Source: JAJFUI01 sp039698035 (GTDB lineage Bacteria; Planctomycetota; Planctomycetia; Pirellulales; Thermoguttaceae). From it: a stretch of DNA of 64,000 nucleotides. Below are positions 36,414-44,959 of this stretch, piece by piece. The translations under genes were made by a program, and so were the position numbers. Position 1 is the first letter of the stretch; every line of letters starts with the position of its first letter. The DNA lies in the NCBI GenBank assembly GCA_039698035.1, contig JBDKSW010000003.1, positions 175,105 to 239,104 on the forward strand. The letters are read 5' to 3'. The notes below the pieces were generated by a model. It was not told where the DNA came from. It ran no database searches and saw only the letters and a list, made by a program, of their open reading frames with translations.

Positions 36414-38521
36414 CAGGGCTTGTCCTGCTTTTTGTTCGCCTCCCGCCGCTCGGCAGGAGTCTTCGGTTGCCAGCAGAACTGGACGACGAAATCAAACTGC
36501 GTCAGCGTAATGGTCCTCGTCGGCACGGCATCGCTTTCTTTCGAGCGATCCTTCGTGGGTTTGGCTGCCGGGGCCAGATCGGCATTGGGATCAACAATTT
36601 CGGCGGGATGCAACTTGCGAGGGTTGATCAGAACGGGGCAACTGATGCCCAGGTCCTTCATGCTAACCATCTCGGGTTTTTCGCCGATCCCGGTCGGCAG
36701 TTGCACCCGACCGTCGCGAAGTCTCTGGATCAGCGTCGTGCGAACGTAGTGTTCGCCCTGATTGGCCTGATCCAAGTTGTGGTAATGGCGGCCGCTGATT
36801 TGAACGATCCAGCCGGGTCCCTTGGGCGACTCGGCGGGGCTGGGGGCTGGGGCCCCGGCCGGTGTTTGTTGGGGAGCACCGGGTGCTGGGGCACCGCCTG
36901 GATTCTTGGGCGTCGGGCCGGCTGCCGCGTCTGCGGCGTCCGCCGGTTTATCCCACTCTTTCACACCGTTGTACCAGACCGAGACATCCTCAACCTGCTG
37001 ACACTCGATGCTGGTCACGTGCAGTTGTTCGCGCAATGCGATCCGGGTGACGATGGGCGTCGCGGGATCTTCCGGTTTTGGCGTCTCGTAAGGGGGCAAG
37101 CACGTATTGATCGCCTTGATGAGTTCGAGCCAACGGAGCCGGCCCTCGACGTTTCCGATGAGATGTTGGCCAATCTCATCGGTCGTTTGAAACTCATTTT
37201 TTGCTTGCTCGAACTCGCTTTTGAGTTGGCTGAACCGCGAAGCGAGAGACTTTGCCTGCGTTTCGGCCTGACTCCAGGAGCTATCGTCCACGGTGTTCAA
37301 GCCGAGCGACGCGGCGGCGAAATGAACACAGAAGGCCAGCAGGAGGATGGCTGCGGCCGCCACGGCCCAGGGTTTCTTCTGCTTGATTAGCCGTTGGTTG
37401 ACGATCTCCTTCGGCAGCAGGTTGGTATGGACGCTGCCCATGCCCAGACCTTGCAGCGTCAGACCGTAGCAAACGCCGAAGCTCAGCAAGTTTTCCTGGA
37501 ACGAGGGGGAGGCAAGGACCTGGGGTCCGACCAAACCGCGATAGGCCTCGACCTTCTCGATGTCGTAGCCCAAGCTTTGCGACAGATAGCGACGGAGGCC
37601 GGGCAGCTTCATCGCATTGCCCATGGCGACGACACGTCCAATCGTGTCGGACCGGTTCAGATTCGAGAAGTAGCCGATTGACCGCTGCAATTCGGTCAGG
37701 AAGTCGTTGAACACGGGGCGCATTGCCTGGAAGACGGCCTTGGGGTCGGCCGCCGCGGTGGCGTTCCGTTTCAGATGCTCGGCCTTGGCAAACGTGAGCT
37801 TCAGCTCGCGCACGAGCGCCTTGGTGAAATGGCTGCCGCCAAGCGGAATACTTCGCTGCCAGACGCGGAAGCCGTTGGTAACGACCAGGTCCGTGGCGTC
37901 GGTGCCCATGGCGATGATGACCACGGATGGGGGCGGGTTCTCGGGGTCGTACTCGTCTGGGGCGGGCAGCGTCTCCATCTGGTCGAAGACCAGGAAGTTG
38001 TACAGCACCAGCGGCGTGAGCTGGACGATGTCGACTTCGACGTCGTGCTTCAGGAATGGCGTCAGCGCGCGAAAGACGGCATCGCGTTTCATGGCGAACA
38101 GGCCGACTTCCGTTTCGAGCGCAAATCCCTCTTCGACGCTTCCGCCGCCCATGCGCTGATAGTCCCAGACGACGTCGTTCAGGTCGAAGGGAATTTGCTG
38201 GCGGGCCTCGTAGCGGACGATGTCCGGAATTTTCTTGGCTTCGACCGGCGGCAGTTTGATGAATCGCGCGAGTCCGGCCTGCCCTGGCACGGAGACGGCC
38301 ACGCGATCGCCCACCACGCTGTTGCGTGACAGGAACTGCTTCATCGCGTCGTCGATGAGCTCGGCCGGATCGGAGCCGGACTGGCTGAGAATTTTGGGGT
38401 ATTCGATGTAGTCGAACGCCTCGGCCACCAGCTTCTTGGGGTCTTCTTCAAGAGCGCGGCATCGCAGGGCCTTCAAGGCGCACTGGCCGATGTCAATACC
38501 CCAAACCGCACCGCCTGCCAT
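36413..38521 (-). CDS. pilM: PilM-PilN-like fusion protein
   Basis: 702 residues. The first about 355 residues are a PilM actin-like ATPase: WGIDIGQCALKALRC (phosphate-1 motif), KLPPVEAKKIPDIVRYEARQ, the ATP-site strand VVIIAMGTDATDLVV, and GRVVAMGNAMKLPGLRRYL. A stretch NLLPKEIVNQR, a PilN hallmark, follows, then a membrane helix near 382-405 and a periplasmic part with a Pro/Ala-rich linker. PilM normally binds the short N-terminal tail of separate PilN; fusion makes this link permanent. It is the first gene of the operon and is preceded by a good promoter. Confidence 0.85.
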   Translation of the reverse strand: MAGGAVWGIDIGQCALKALRCRALEEDPKKLVAEAFDYIEYPKILSQSGSDPAELIDDAMKQFLSRNSVVGDRVAVSVPGQAGLARFIKLPPVEAKKIPDIVRYEARQQIPFDLNDVVWDYQRMGGGSVEEGFALETEVGLFAMKRDAVFRALTPFLKHDVEVDIVQLTPLVLYNFLVFDQMETLPAPDEYDPENPPPSVVIIAMGTDATDLVVTNGFRVWQRSIPLGGSHFTKALVRELKLTFAKAEHLKRNATAAADPKAVFQAMRPVFNDFLTELQRSIGYFSNLNRSDTIGRVVAMGNAMKLPGLRRYLSQSLGYDIEKVEAYRGLVGPQVLASPSFQENLLSFGVCYGLTLQGLGMGSVHTNLLPKEIVNQRLIKQKKPWAVAAAAILLLAFCVHFAAASLGLNTVDDSSWSQAETQAKSLASRFSQLKSEFEQAKNEFQTTDEIGQHLIGNVEGRLRWLELIKAINTCLPPYETPKPEDPATPIVTRIALREQLHVTSIECQQVEDVSVWYNGVKEWDKPADAADAAAGPTPKNPGGAPAPGAPQQTPAGAPAPSPAESPKGPGWIVQISGRHYHNLDQANQGEHYVRTTLIQRLRDGRVQLPTGIGEKPEMVSMKDLGISCPVLINPRKLHPAEIVDPNADLAPAAKPTKDRSKESDAVPTRTITLTQFDFVVQFCWQPKTPAERREANKKQDKP

Positions 38522-38654
38522 ATGGGACCTCCGTCGACGCCACCGGGGACGGCCAGACGCCAGCGCACACGTTCACTCTGTTCCTGACAGCCCCAGGCCC
38601 GAAGCTGGCCTGCCAAGATGTGATCAAACAGGCTGTCTATCCCTCTTACCTATT

Positions 38655-38684
38655 AATGTATCGTCGCCTTGTCGGGATTGTCAA
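38655..38684 (-). promoter_or_regulatory. Promoter of the pilus-type operon
   Basis: On the minus strand TTGACA (38684-38679) is a perfect -35, followed by 18 bases and TACATT (38660-38655). Initiation near 38648 would give a leader of roughly 125 bases before pilM. The interval 38522-38875 holds no other recognisable feature. Confidence 0.6.
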
Positions 38685-38875
38685 CCATGAGGACCGGGAT
38701 TGCCAGCGTCGCCTTGCTTGGCTAGCCAGTGGGCAAACGGGTTGTGACGGCCGGATTTCCGGGCGAGCCGGGACCACCGATAACACCCGCACGGTTGCCT
38801 TGGCAGGTCGGGGCGGTTATGGTTGTGGGACGTCCGACCGCCTGGCGACCGATGAAACCGCCCGCACGCATGCCT

Positions 38876-41731
38876 ATGAAGCTCGATCGACTGGTCGCTT
38901 TGCTGCCGTGCTCAAGCCTCGAGGACCTCGACCTGCAACGGCGGGACGAGGACGCCGAACAGTTGCTTTCGGCCTGGTCGAGTCTTTGGCACCCGGCGCT
39001 TCTGGCGGCGGCCAAGCGTATTCCGGTTTGGCAGCCGGCCGACACCCCCCCATCCGAGCCGTGCGGTTCTCTGTTTGTGATTCCCGACTGCTGTGCGACG
39101 CTTTTGCCTGACGGGTGGATTGCCGAGGCGGAACAGGGCGGGGCCTGGGTCCTGAGGAACTTCGAGAATCGCGACCAGATGGTGGCCGCGGCCCTCGATT
39201 TGCTGCGTACGTGCGACGAGGCTGCCTCGCCGTACGGCTTGGACAAGCTCGATCGCGAGGTCGCGGCCGACTTCCTGGCCCTCGGCTATTGCCACATTCA
39301 GGTCGAGCTGCTGACTCGCAAGATGCGTTACAGCAGCAATCTGGACGAGCAGGGACTGCAAACGGCCGTGTTGGCTGCAGCCGGCGAGGCGCTCGTCGGC
39401 AATGGGGCCGCCGCCCGGGGGCACCTTCAGACGGCGTTCGACCGGCTGCACGAGGCGCGCGAATACTACTACCCGATCGATACGACGCTCTTGGACCTCA
39501 CGCTGCTCGCGCACGGCACGTACGGCGAACCGTTTCGCAACGCGCTGGAGCGGGGACTTCCGCAAAACGTCCTTTGCTCGGGCGAAGTGATTGAGGCGAT
39601 GGCCAATCGCGCCCCCGACACGCTGGCGTGTCTGCGACAGGCGTTGGCCGACGATCGCGTCTCGCTCGTCGGTGGCGAGTTCCGCGAGTTGCCGCTGCCG
39701 CTGCTGGGCCCCGAGCCGATCGCACTGGAGCTGTCGCGTGGTTTGGCCGTCTACGAGCGTCACCTGGGACGTCGGCCGACGGTCTTCGGGCGGCGGCCGT
39801 TCGGCTTGACGCCGGGACTGCCGCAGATTCTCGACCGTCTGGGCTTTACGGCCGCCTTTCACTGCACGCTTGACGACGGTCGGTTTCCGACGGCCCAGCA
39901 AGGGCGTTTCCAATGGGAAGGTCTCGACGGCTCGACCGTGGAAGCCCTTGGCACGATTCCCTTGGACGCGGGCCGGGCGACCTCGTTCCTGCAATTGGCC
40001 GAAAAGCTGGGCGACTCGATGGGCATGGAGCAGACCGGCGTGGTCATTTTGGCCCATTGGCCCGGTCGCGTCAGCCGGTGGTACGATGACCTGCAACGCA
40101 TCGCCGCCTACGGCTCGGTGCTGGGCAAGCTGTCGACCCTCGGCGAGTATTTTAGCGAGTTGGGCACGGCCGGCCGCTATGGCCAGTACCAGCCGGACGA
40201 GTACCGCTCGCCCTACCTGATGCAAGAGGCGGCCGCCGGCCGCCGCGATCCGCTGTCTCGCTGGGTCCGCTATTTTCAGCGTTGCGCGACGCTTGACGCC
40301 TGGCAGGCGGTTTGCCTGATGGAGGCATCCGTCCGTGGGGCAACGACGCCGGCCGAGCAAGAAGCGGCGGCCGCGACGGAAGAGCGGTTGGCGGCGGCGA
40401 TCCAGGATGCGTTGTTGGATGAGGACCGTTGCGACGCGCTCGACGAGCAACTGGCCCGTTTGTCGAGCGAGCCGCTTCGGGCGCTCGGCCAATCGCTGGT
40501 CGGATCGCCCACGTCAACGCAGCGTGGGACGCTGATCGTCAACCCGTGGAGCTTTGCGCAGCCCTCCTGCAACGCGATGCCAGGTCGCGCGGTGGTGGAT
40601 GTGCCGGCGATGGGGTTTGCGTGGATGGGCGCCGAGAGCACGGGGGCAGGCCAGCCGGCGGCGTCACGGCGTGCGAGCGGCCTGCGGTGGTTCGGCCTCG
40701 GTCGAACCAGGACACCACCGCCGCTGGCCGAAGCGCATGTGCTGCGCAACGAGTTCTGCGAGATTCACTTCGATCCGCACACGGGGGCGATCCGCTCGAT
40801 CTCGGACGATTACAGTCGGGATCCGAGAGTCGGCCAACAAATCGCCCTGCGACAAGCGCGTGACGGCGTTGGCGGCGAGGCCGATTATTCGATCATGGCG
40901 GCCGACACGCTGACCGTGACATCGGCCGGCCCGGTGTTGGGCGAGATGGTCGCTCGCGGCCGCTTGGTCGATCACGACGGTCGTCGTCTGGCCGGGTTCC
41001 AGCAGACCACGCGCGTTTGGCGTGGCAGTCGCGTGATCGAGCTGTCCATCGAGCTGGACGTGGATCGGCCGCCTGGCCCAAACCCGTGGGAGTCCTATTA
41101 CGCGGTCCGATTCGCGTGGAAAGACGCGAGCGCGGCCCTGTATCGCGACGTGAATCTGGCCACGGCGCCGACGGAACTCGCGCAGTTTGAATCGCCGCAT
41201 TTTCTGGACGTTCGGCGAGGCAATCAACGGACGACGCTCCTGTTTGGAGGGCTTCCCTACCATCGCCGCTTTGGCCGCAAGCTGGACACGCTGCTGGTCG
41301 TCCACGGCGAGACGGCCCGGCACTTTCGGCTGGGCATTGGGATCGATGTGCCGCAGCCGATGGCGGCCGCCACGGCGTTCCTCGCGCGGCCGCTGGTTTT
41401 GGACGATCGGCCGCCGCCGCCGTCTGCGACCGGCTGGCTGTTTCATCTGGACTGTCGCAATGTGCTGGCGACCCACTGGGCCTATGGTGGCCGGCGGGCG
41501 CCGCGTTCGGAAGCGGAAGGGGAGGCCAGTCCCACGGGCTTTCGCGTGCGACTGCTGGAAACCGAGGGCCGGAGTGTTCGGGTCGGGCTGCGGTCGTTTC
41601 GGGCGGTGGCCGCCGCGTGGAAGACCCCTGCGGGCGACATGCCGGCGGTCGAGTTGCCGATCTGCGATGACCGTGTCGAGGTGCCCATCGGACCTTACCA
41701 GTGGGTCGAAGTGGAGGTCGACTTTCAGTGA
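38876..41731 (+). CDS. GH38-like glycoside hydrolase homologue, likely divergent active site
   Basis: 951 residues from the ATG at 38876; longer starts back to 38729 are possible. The region around residues 255-420 follows the alpha-mannosidase (GH38) N-terminal pattern: a helix then ADDRVSLVGGEFRELPLPL, LSRGLAVYERHLGRRPTVF, then PFGLTPGLPQILDRLGF. In GH38 an Asp two residues before FG is the nucleophile; here it is Arg (RPFG). The C-terminal half has beta-sandwich features: NEFCEIHFDPHTGAIRSISD and later TRVWRGSRVIELSIELDVD. No signal peptide. Either a divergent hydrolase or a non-catalytic homologue. The downstream hydrolase start overlaps its stop. Confidence 0.6.
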   Translation: MKLDRLVALLPCSSLEDLDLQRRDEDAEQLLSAWSSLWHPALLAAAKRIPVWQPADTPPSEPCGSLFVIPDCCATLLPDGWIAEAEQGGAWVLRNFENRDQMVAAALDLLRTCDEAASPYGLDKLDREVAADFLALGYCHIQVELLTRKMRYSSNLDEQGLQTAVLAAAGEALVGNGAAARGHLQTAFDRLHEAREYYYPIDTTLLDLTLLAHGTYGEPFRNALERGLPQNVLCSGEVIEAMANRAPDTLACLRQALADDRVSLVGGEFRELPLPLLGPEPIALELSRGLAVYERHLGRRPTVFGRRPFGLTPGLPQILDRLGFTAAFHCTLDDGRFPTAQQGRFQWEGLDGSTVEALGTIPLDAGRATSFLQLAEKLGDSMGMEQTGVVILAHWPGRVSRWYDDLQRIAAYGSVLGKLSTLGEYFSELGTAGRYGQYQPDEYRSPYLMQEAAAGRRDPLSRWVRYFQRCATLDAWQAVCLMEASVRGATTPAEQEAAAATEERLAAAIQDALLDEDRCDALDEQLARLSSEPLRALGQSLVGSPTSTQRGTLIVNPWSFAQPSCNAMPGRAVVDVPAMGFAWMGAESTGAGQPAASRRASGLRWFGLGRTRTPPPLAEAHVLRNEFCEIHFDPHTGAIRSISDDYSRDPRVGQQIALRQARDGVGGEADYSIMAADTLTVTSAGPVLGEMVARGRLVDHDGRRLAGFQQTTRVWRGSRVIELSIELDVDRPPGPNPWESYYAVRFAWKDASAALYRDVNLATAPTELAQFESPHFLDVRRGNQRTTLLFGGLPYHRRFGRKLDTLLVVHGETARHFRLGIGIDVPQPMAAATAFLARPLVLDDRPPPPSATGWLFHLDCRNVLATHWAYGGRRAPRSEAEGEASPTGFRVRLLETEGRSVRVGLRSFRAVAAAWKTPAGDMPAVELPICDDRVEVPIGPYQWVEVEVDFQ

Positions 41732-42402
41732 AGCCCGCAACGCAACTGATCCTGCTGCCCGGCCTGGGTTCTGACGAACGACTGCTCGCACCGCAGCGGC
41801 GTGCGTTCCCCGAGCTGACGATTCCGCCCTGGTTTCCGCCGGCAAAGGACGAATCGCTGGCCAGCTACGCCGCGCGGATGGCCGAGCGCGTGCGGCCCGC
41901 TTGCAACGGACGACTCGTGCTCGGCGGCGTGTCGTTTGGCGGCATGTTGGCCTACGAGATGGCTCGGCACTTGAAGTGCGAGGCGGTCGTACAGATTGCG
42001 AGCTGCCGCGGTCGCCGCGCGCTGCGGTTTGGGTTCCGCGTCGGATGTCCTTTGCTGCCGTTCGTTCCGCTGGTTGCCTGGGATGGGGCCAAGCTGGCGG
42101 CGGGCGTCGTCATGCGAGCGAGGAGTCGCATGCCGCCGGCCGACCGTGCGCTTCTGGTCGGGATGTTCCGTGAAATGGATTCGGCGTTCATGCAGTGGGT
42201 TGCGCAAGCGGCTCTCGGCTGGACCCCGGCGCCGCTTGAAGGGACGCCAGTTTTTCAGATCCACGGACGGCGGGACGTGATGATTCCGGCCAATCGAGTT
42301 CAGGCGGACGTCTGGATCCCGGACGGCGGTCACCTGATCAACGTCACGCACGCGGACCGGGTAAACGACTTTCTGCGGACGGTGATGGACGGATCCCACT
42401 GA
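41728..42402 (+). CDS. Alpha/beta-hydrolase-fold protein
   Basis: 224 residues from the GTG at 41728, overlapping the previous stop (GTGA) with GGAGG 10 bases upstream, so translation is probably coupled. The family pattern is clear: LILLPGLGSDERLL (oxyanion strand), GGVSFGGMLAYEMA with nucleophile Ser in GVSFGG, VFQIHGRRDVMIP with an Asp candidate, and GGHLINVTH with the catalytic His. The size is close to small esterases/thioesterases such as BioH-like proteins. The substrate is unknown. Confidence 0.8.
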   Translation: MKPATQLILLPGLGSDERLLAPQRRAFPELTIPPWFPPAKDESLASYAARMAERVRPACNGRLVLGGVSFGGMLAYEMARHLKCEAVVQIASCRGRRALRFGFRVGCPLLPFVPLVAWDGAKLAAGVVMRARSRMPPADRALLVGMFREMDSAFMQWVAQAALGWTPAPLEGTPVFQIHGRRDVMIPANRVQADVWIPDGGHLINVTHADRVNDFLRTVMDGSH

Positions 42403-42416
42403 GCGCGTGCCGGGCC

Positions 42417-42446
42417 TTGCTGCGGCTCTCGGGAGGGAACTATAAT
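42417..42446 (+). promoter_or_regulatory. Candidate promoter of cmk
   Basis: TTGCTG (42417-42422), 18 bases, and a perfect TATAAT (42441-42446). The predicted leader to the cmk ATG is about 65 bases. Confidence 0.45.
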
Positions 42447-42519
42447 CTTCGGGTTGTCGCATGGTTCGCCTCTCTCACCGATGTTTGCACGCAGCGTCTG
42501 ACAACGCACGATCCCTGGC

Positions 42520-43188
42520 ATGATCATCACCATCGACGGACCCGCTGGCGCTGGAAAGAGCAGCGTGGCCAAAGGTTTGGCCCGGCGGCTTGGATTTCGG
42601 TTTCTTAACACGGGCGCCATGTATCGCGCCGTGGCGTTGGCCGGCTTGCGTGCGGGGCTTGATTGGGACGCGCCCGAGGACCTTGCCCGACTCGCCCGCA
42701 AGCTTGACCTCGACATCGTCGGCGACCGCATTCTCCTGAACGGGGACGACGTGAGCGAAGCGGTGCGTACGACCGAGGCGACGGCCGTCACGCGGTATGC
42801 GGCCGACAATCCGGAGGTTCGTGAACATCTCGTGAAGCTTCAGCGAAAGCTGGCCGCGTCGGGGGACACGGTCACCGAGGGCCGCGACCAGGGGACCGTG
42901 GCGTTTCCGCAAGCCGAGTGCAAGATCTTCCTGACGGCCAGCCCCGTCGAGCGGGCCCGTCGGCGCTGGCGCGATCTTGAGGCGAAGGGCGAGCCGGTGA
43001 CGCTCGACCAGGTGCTGGCGGCCCAAGAGCAACGCGATCGACGCGACGCGGCACGCACGGTCGGCCCGTTGCGTCCGGCGGCCAACGCCATCGAGGTCTG
43101 CACCGACGGGCTCGACGTCGAGCAGGTCGTGGATCGATTGGAGCAACTGGTGCGAGGAACGCATGTCGGAAAGACGGCGAAGTCGTAG
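42520..43188 (+). CDS. cmk: Cytidylate kinase
   Basis: 222 residues, typical length. It phosphorylates CMP and dCMP with ATP. The P-loop is GPAGAGKSSVAKGLA (7-21), followed by FRFLNTGAMYRAVAL, the substrate-side segment VREHLVKLQRKLAASGDTV, TEGRDQGTVAFPQAECKIFL, and the lid/arginine region RARRRWRDLEAKGE. In many homologues the motif is DGRDIGTVVFP; here EGRDQGTVAFP shows Q in place of I. The gene precedes plsC by 33 bases, a common arrangement. Confidence 0.93.
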   Translation: MIITIDGPAGAGKSSVAKGLARRLGFRFLNTGAMYRAVALAGLRAGLDWDAPEDLARLARKLDLDIVGDRILLNGDDVSEAVRTTEATAVTRYAADNPEVREHLVKLQRKLAASGDTVTEGRDQGTVAFPQAECKIFLTASPVERARRRWRDLEAKGEPVTLDQVLAAQEQRDRRDAARTVGPLRPAANAIEVCTDGLDVEQVVDRLEQLVRGTHVGKTAKS

Positions 43189-43221
43189 TCCCAAGTCCTG
43201 AGCCCCGAGGCCACTGTCTTC

Positions 43222-43854
43222 ATGAAACGCTCGCTCCTGAACAACGTCTGGTACCACTCGCTGCGTCTGTCGCTGTTGGGAGCCGCCAAGCTGGTTTACC
43301 GCGTCCGCTTCACGGGGCAAGAAAACATTCCGAAGCGAGGCGGCGTGCTGGTGGTCTCGAACCATCAGAGCCATTTTGATCCGCCGCTCGTCGGCGTTGG
43401 ATCCTCGCGGCGGATGAACTACGTCGCGCGCCAAACGCTGTTCGATTTTGGGCCGTTCGGTCGGTTCCTTAAGTCGGTGGGCGCGATCCCGCTCGACCGT
43501 GAAGGGACGGGCTTGTCGGGGATCAAGGAGGCGTTGCGGCGGCTGAAACGGGGCGAGATGGTTCTGATCTTTCCCGAGGGCACGCGATCGCGCGACGGCC
43601 AGCTTGGCGTTCTGCGGCCCGGCTTCACCACCTTGGCGGTTCGCTCGCGCGCGGCCATCCTGCCGGTCGGCGTCGACGGGGCGTTCGACGCTTGGCCCCG
43701 GACGCGCAAACTGCCGCGGCTGGGCCGAATCCGCATTCATTATGGCAACCCGATTCCGGCCGAGGAGATTGTGGGCCGCGATGAAAACGAGTTGCTTGCT
43801 GAAATCGAGCGTCGCATCCGCGAGTGTCTGGCGAAAGCGCGCCAGCGGGATTAG
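43222..43854 (+). CDS. plsC: 1-acyl-sn-glycerol-3-phosphate acyltransferase
   Basis: 210 residues. The acyltransferase HX4D motif is NHQSHFD (around 48-54) and the glycerol-phosphate motif is FPEGTRSRDGQLG (about 117-129); a third motif IPLDREG and a fourth RAAILPVGVDGAF are also present. It transfers an acyl chain to lysophosphatidic acid at the inner membrane face. No full membrane helix is evident apart from a weakly hydrophobic N-terminus. It is probably co-transcribed with cmk. Confidence 0.9.
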   Translation: MKRSLLNNVWYHSLRLSLLGAAKLVYRVRFTGQENIPKRGGVLVVSNHQSHFDPPLVGVGSSRRMNYVARQTLFDFGPFGRFLKSVGAIPLDREGTGLSGIKEALRRLKRGEMVLIFPEGTRSRDGQLGVLRPGFTTLAVRSRAAILPVGVDGAFDAWPRTRKLPRLGRIRIHYGNPIPAEEIVGRDENELLAEIERRIRECLAKARQRD

Positions 43855-43974
43855 GCGGCCACGCTCATCGAGCGGCAGGACGGGGCGGGCGACCAAGAAT
43901 TGCAGGCACTCCTGTCTGAGCTGCAATGATTCGGGCAACCGAATTGAGAAGGGCGGCGGCGTCCGACCAGGGCG

Positions 43975-44649
43975 TTACTCGCGCGGCTCGCCAATCTTGC
44001 GAAGATAGCCGGCCAGAAGGTCTTGGACGTCCACGAGGTTCTGCCACTGGCGTTGCTCGACGCTGACGCGGTCGCTCTGGGGTTTCGACTTGACCGATTG
44101 CAGCAGGCCGCGCATGCGGAGATGGATGTACTGAAGGATTTCAGCCAGTTGAGCGGTCTGGCCTGGGCTGAGCCTCTCGGGCAACTCGGGCGGCATCAGC
44201 GTGTGCAGCAGCACCTCGGCGATTGGATCGTCGGCGAAGTTCAATTCAAAGTCGAGCGAGGCGGGGCTTGGCTCGTCGGCATACTCGTCGACATCGACGG
44301 TGACCCCCGACGCGATGTCGGCGTCTCGCAAGGAGGCCAGCCGCTCGGCGATCTCCTCGCGCGATCCAAAGACGAGGACCGTGTGGCCGAGCGAAATGAC
44401 GTCGCCTGGCCGCAGGACCCAAAGCTGGACGTTTTCGCCGTTGACCTTCGTTCCGTTGGTGCTTTGCAGATCGGTCAGGACGACCTTGTTCTGATCTTCC
44501 TGGATCTTCAGATGGAAACGGCTGACCCGCTCGTCGTTGAGCTGGAGGGGATTGCCTTCCTCGCGTCCGATCGTCAGGGGGGTAGGCAAGTCGGCGAAAA
44601 CGCGACCACGGTCGGCTCCGTCGATCACCCTCAGCGTGATTAGTGCCAT
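43975..44649 (-). CDS. FHA-domain protein
   Basis: 224 residues. An N-terminal FHA domain spans about residues 5-95: LTIGREEGNPLQLNDERVSRFHLKI contains the GRE, SRFH and, after a few residues, STNGTKVNGE motifs that bind phosphothreonine. The C-terminal 120 residues are acidic then helical (LPERLSPGQTAQLAEILQYI), with no recognised domain. No signal or membrane helix. It would read a Ser/Thr kinase output; planctomycetes have many such kinases, none in this window. Divergent from ftsH. Confidence 0.85.
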   Translation of the reverse strand: MALITLRVIDGADRGRVFADLPTPLTIGREEGNPLQLNDERVSRFHLKIQEDQNKVVLTDLQSTNGTKVNGENVQLWVLRPGDVISLGHTVLVFGSREEIAERLASLRDADIASGVTVDVDEYADEPSPASLDFELNFADDPIAEVLLHTLMPPELPERLSPGQTAQLAEILQYIHLRMRGLLQSVKSKPQSDRVSVEQRQWQNLVDVQDLLAGYLRKIGEPRE

Positions 44650-44739
44650 AGCCCAACCTTTCTATCGCCCGTGGCTTCGTCGGTCAAGCGCAACAGCGAT
44701 GGGGGGGCCGGAGAGCACTGCAACGTCCTCGCACGGCAT

Positions 44740-44757
44740 CATTCCGAGCGTAGCGAA
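44740..44757. repeat. Dispersed CATTCCGAGCG repeat copy 1
   Basis: CATTCCGAGCGTAGCG occurs here and, with one base difference, at 53656-53671. Both are intergenic. It looks like a fragment of a dispersed intergenic repeat. Confidence 0.4.
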
Positions 44758-44844
44758 GCGTCACTGCGGCTCCAGGGAAGCTTTGCCTCAATCCACACAG
44801 CTCGGCGACCGGGAACCTTCGCCCCGTCCAGGAGCCCCCCCCAG

Positions 44845-44926
44845 TGGTACAATTGGCGGCCAAGCCGGGCTTTGTCGCTTGGGTGTCGGGCCGGGTCAAG
44901 CCAGCGACGCCCGAACGTGGTACAAT
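44845..44926 (+). promoter_or_regulatory. Duplicated GTGGTACAAT elements upstream of ftsH
   Basis: GTGGTACAAT appears at 44845-44854 and again at 44917-44926, 72 bases apart. TACAAT would be a good -10 in each case; the downstream copy is 33 bases before the ftsH ATG. The -35 regions are weak. Tandem promoters are the simplest reading. The 310-base interval 44650-44959 holds nothing else. Confidence 0.45.
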
Positions 44927-44959
44927 CATATCGGTGATTTATTCAAAGGGTTACGCAAG

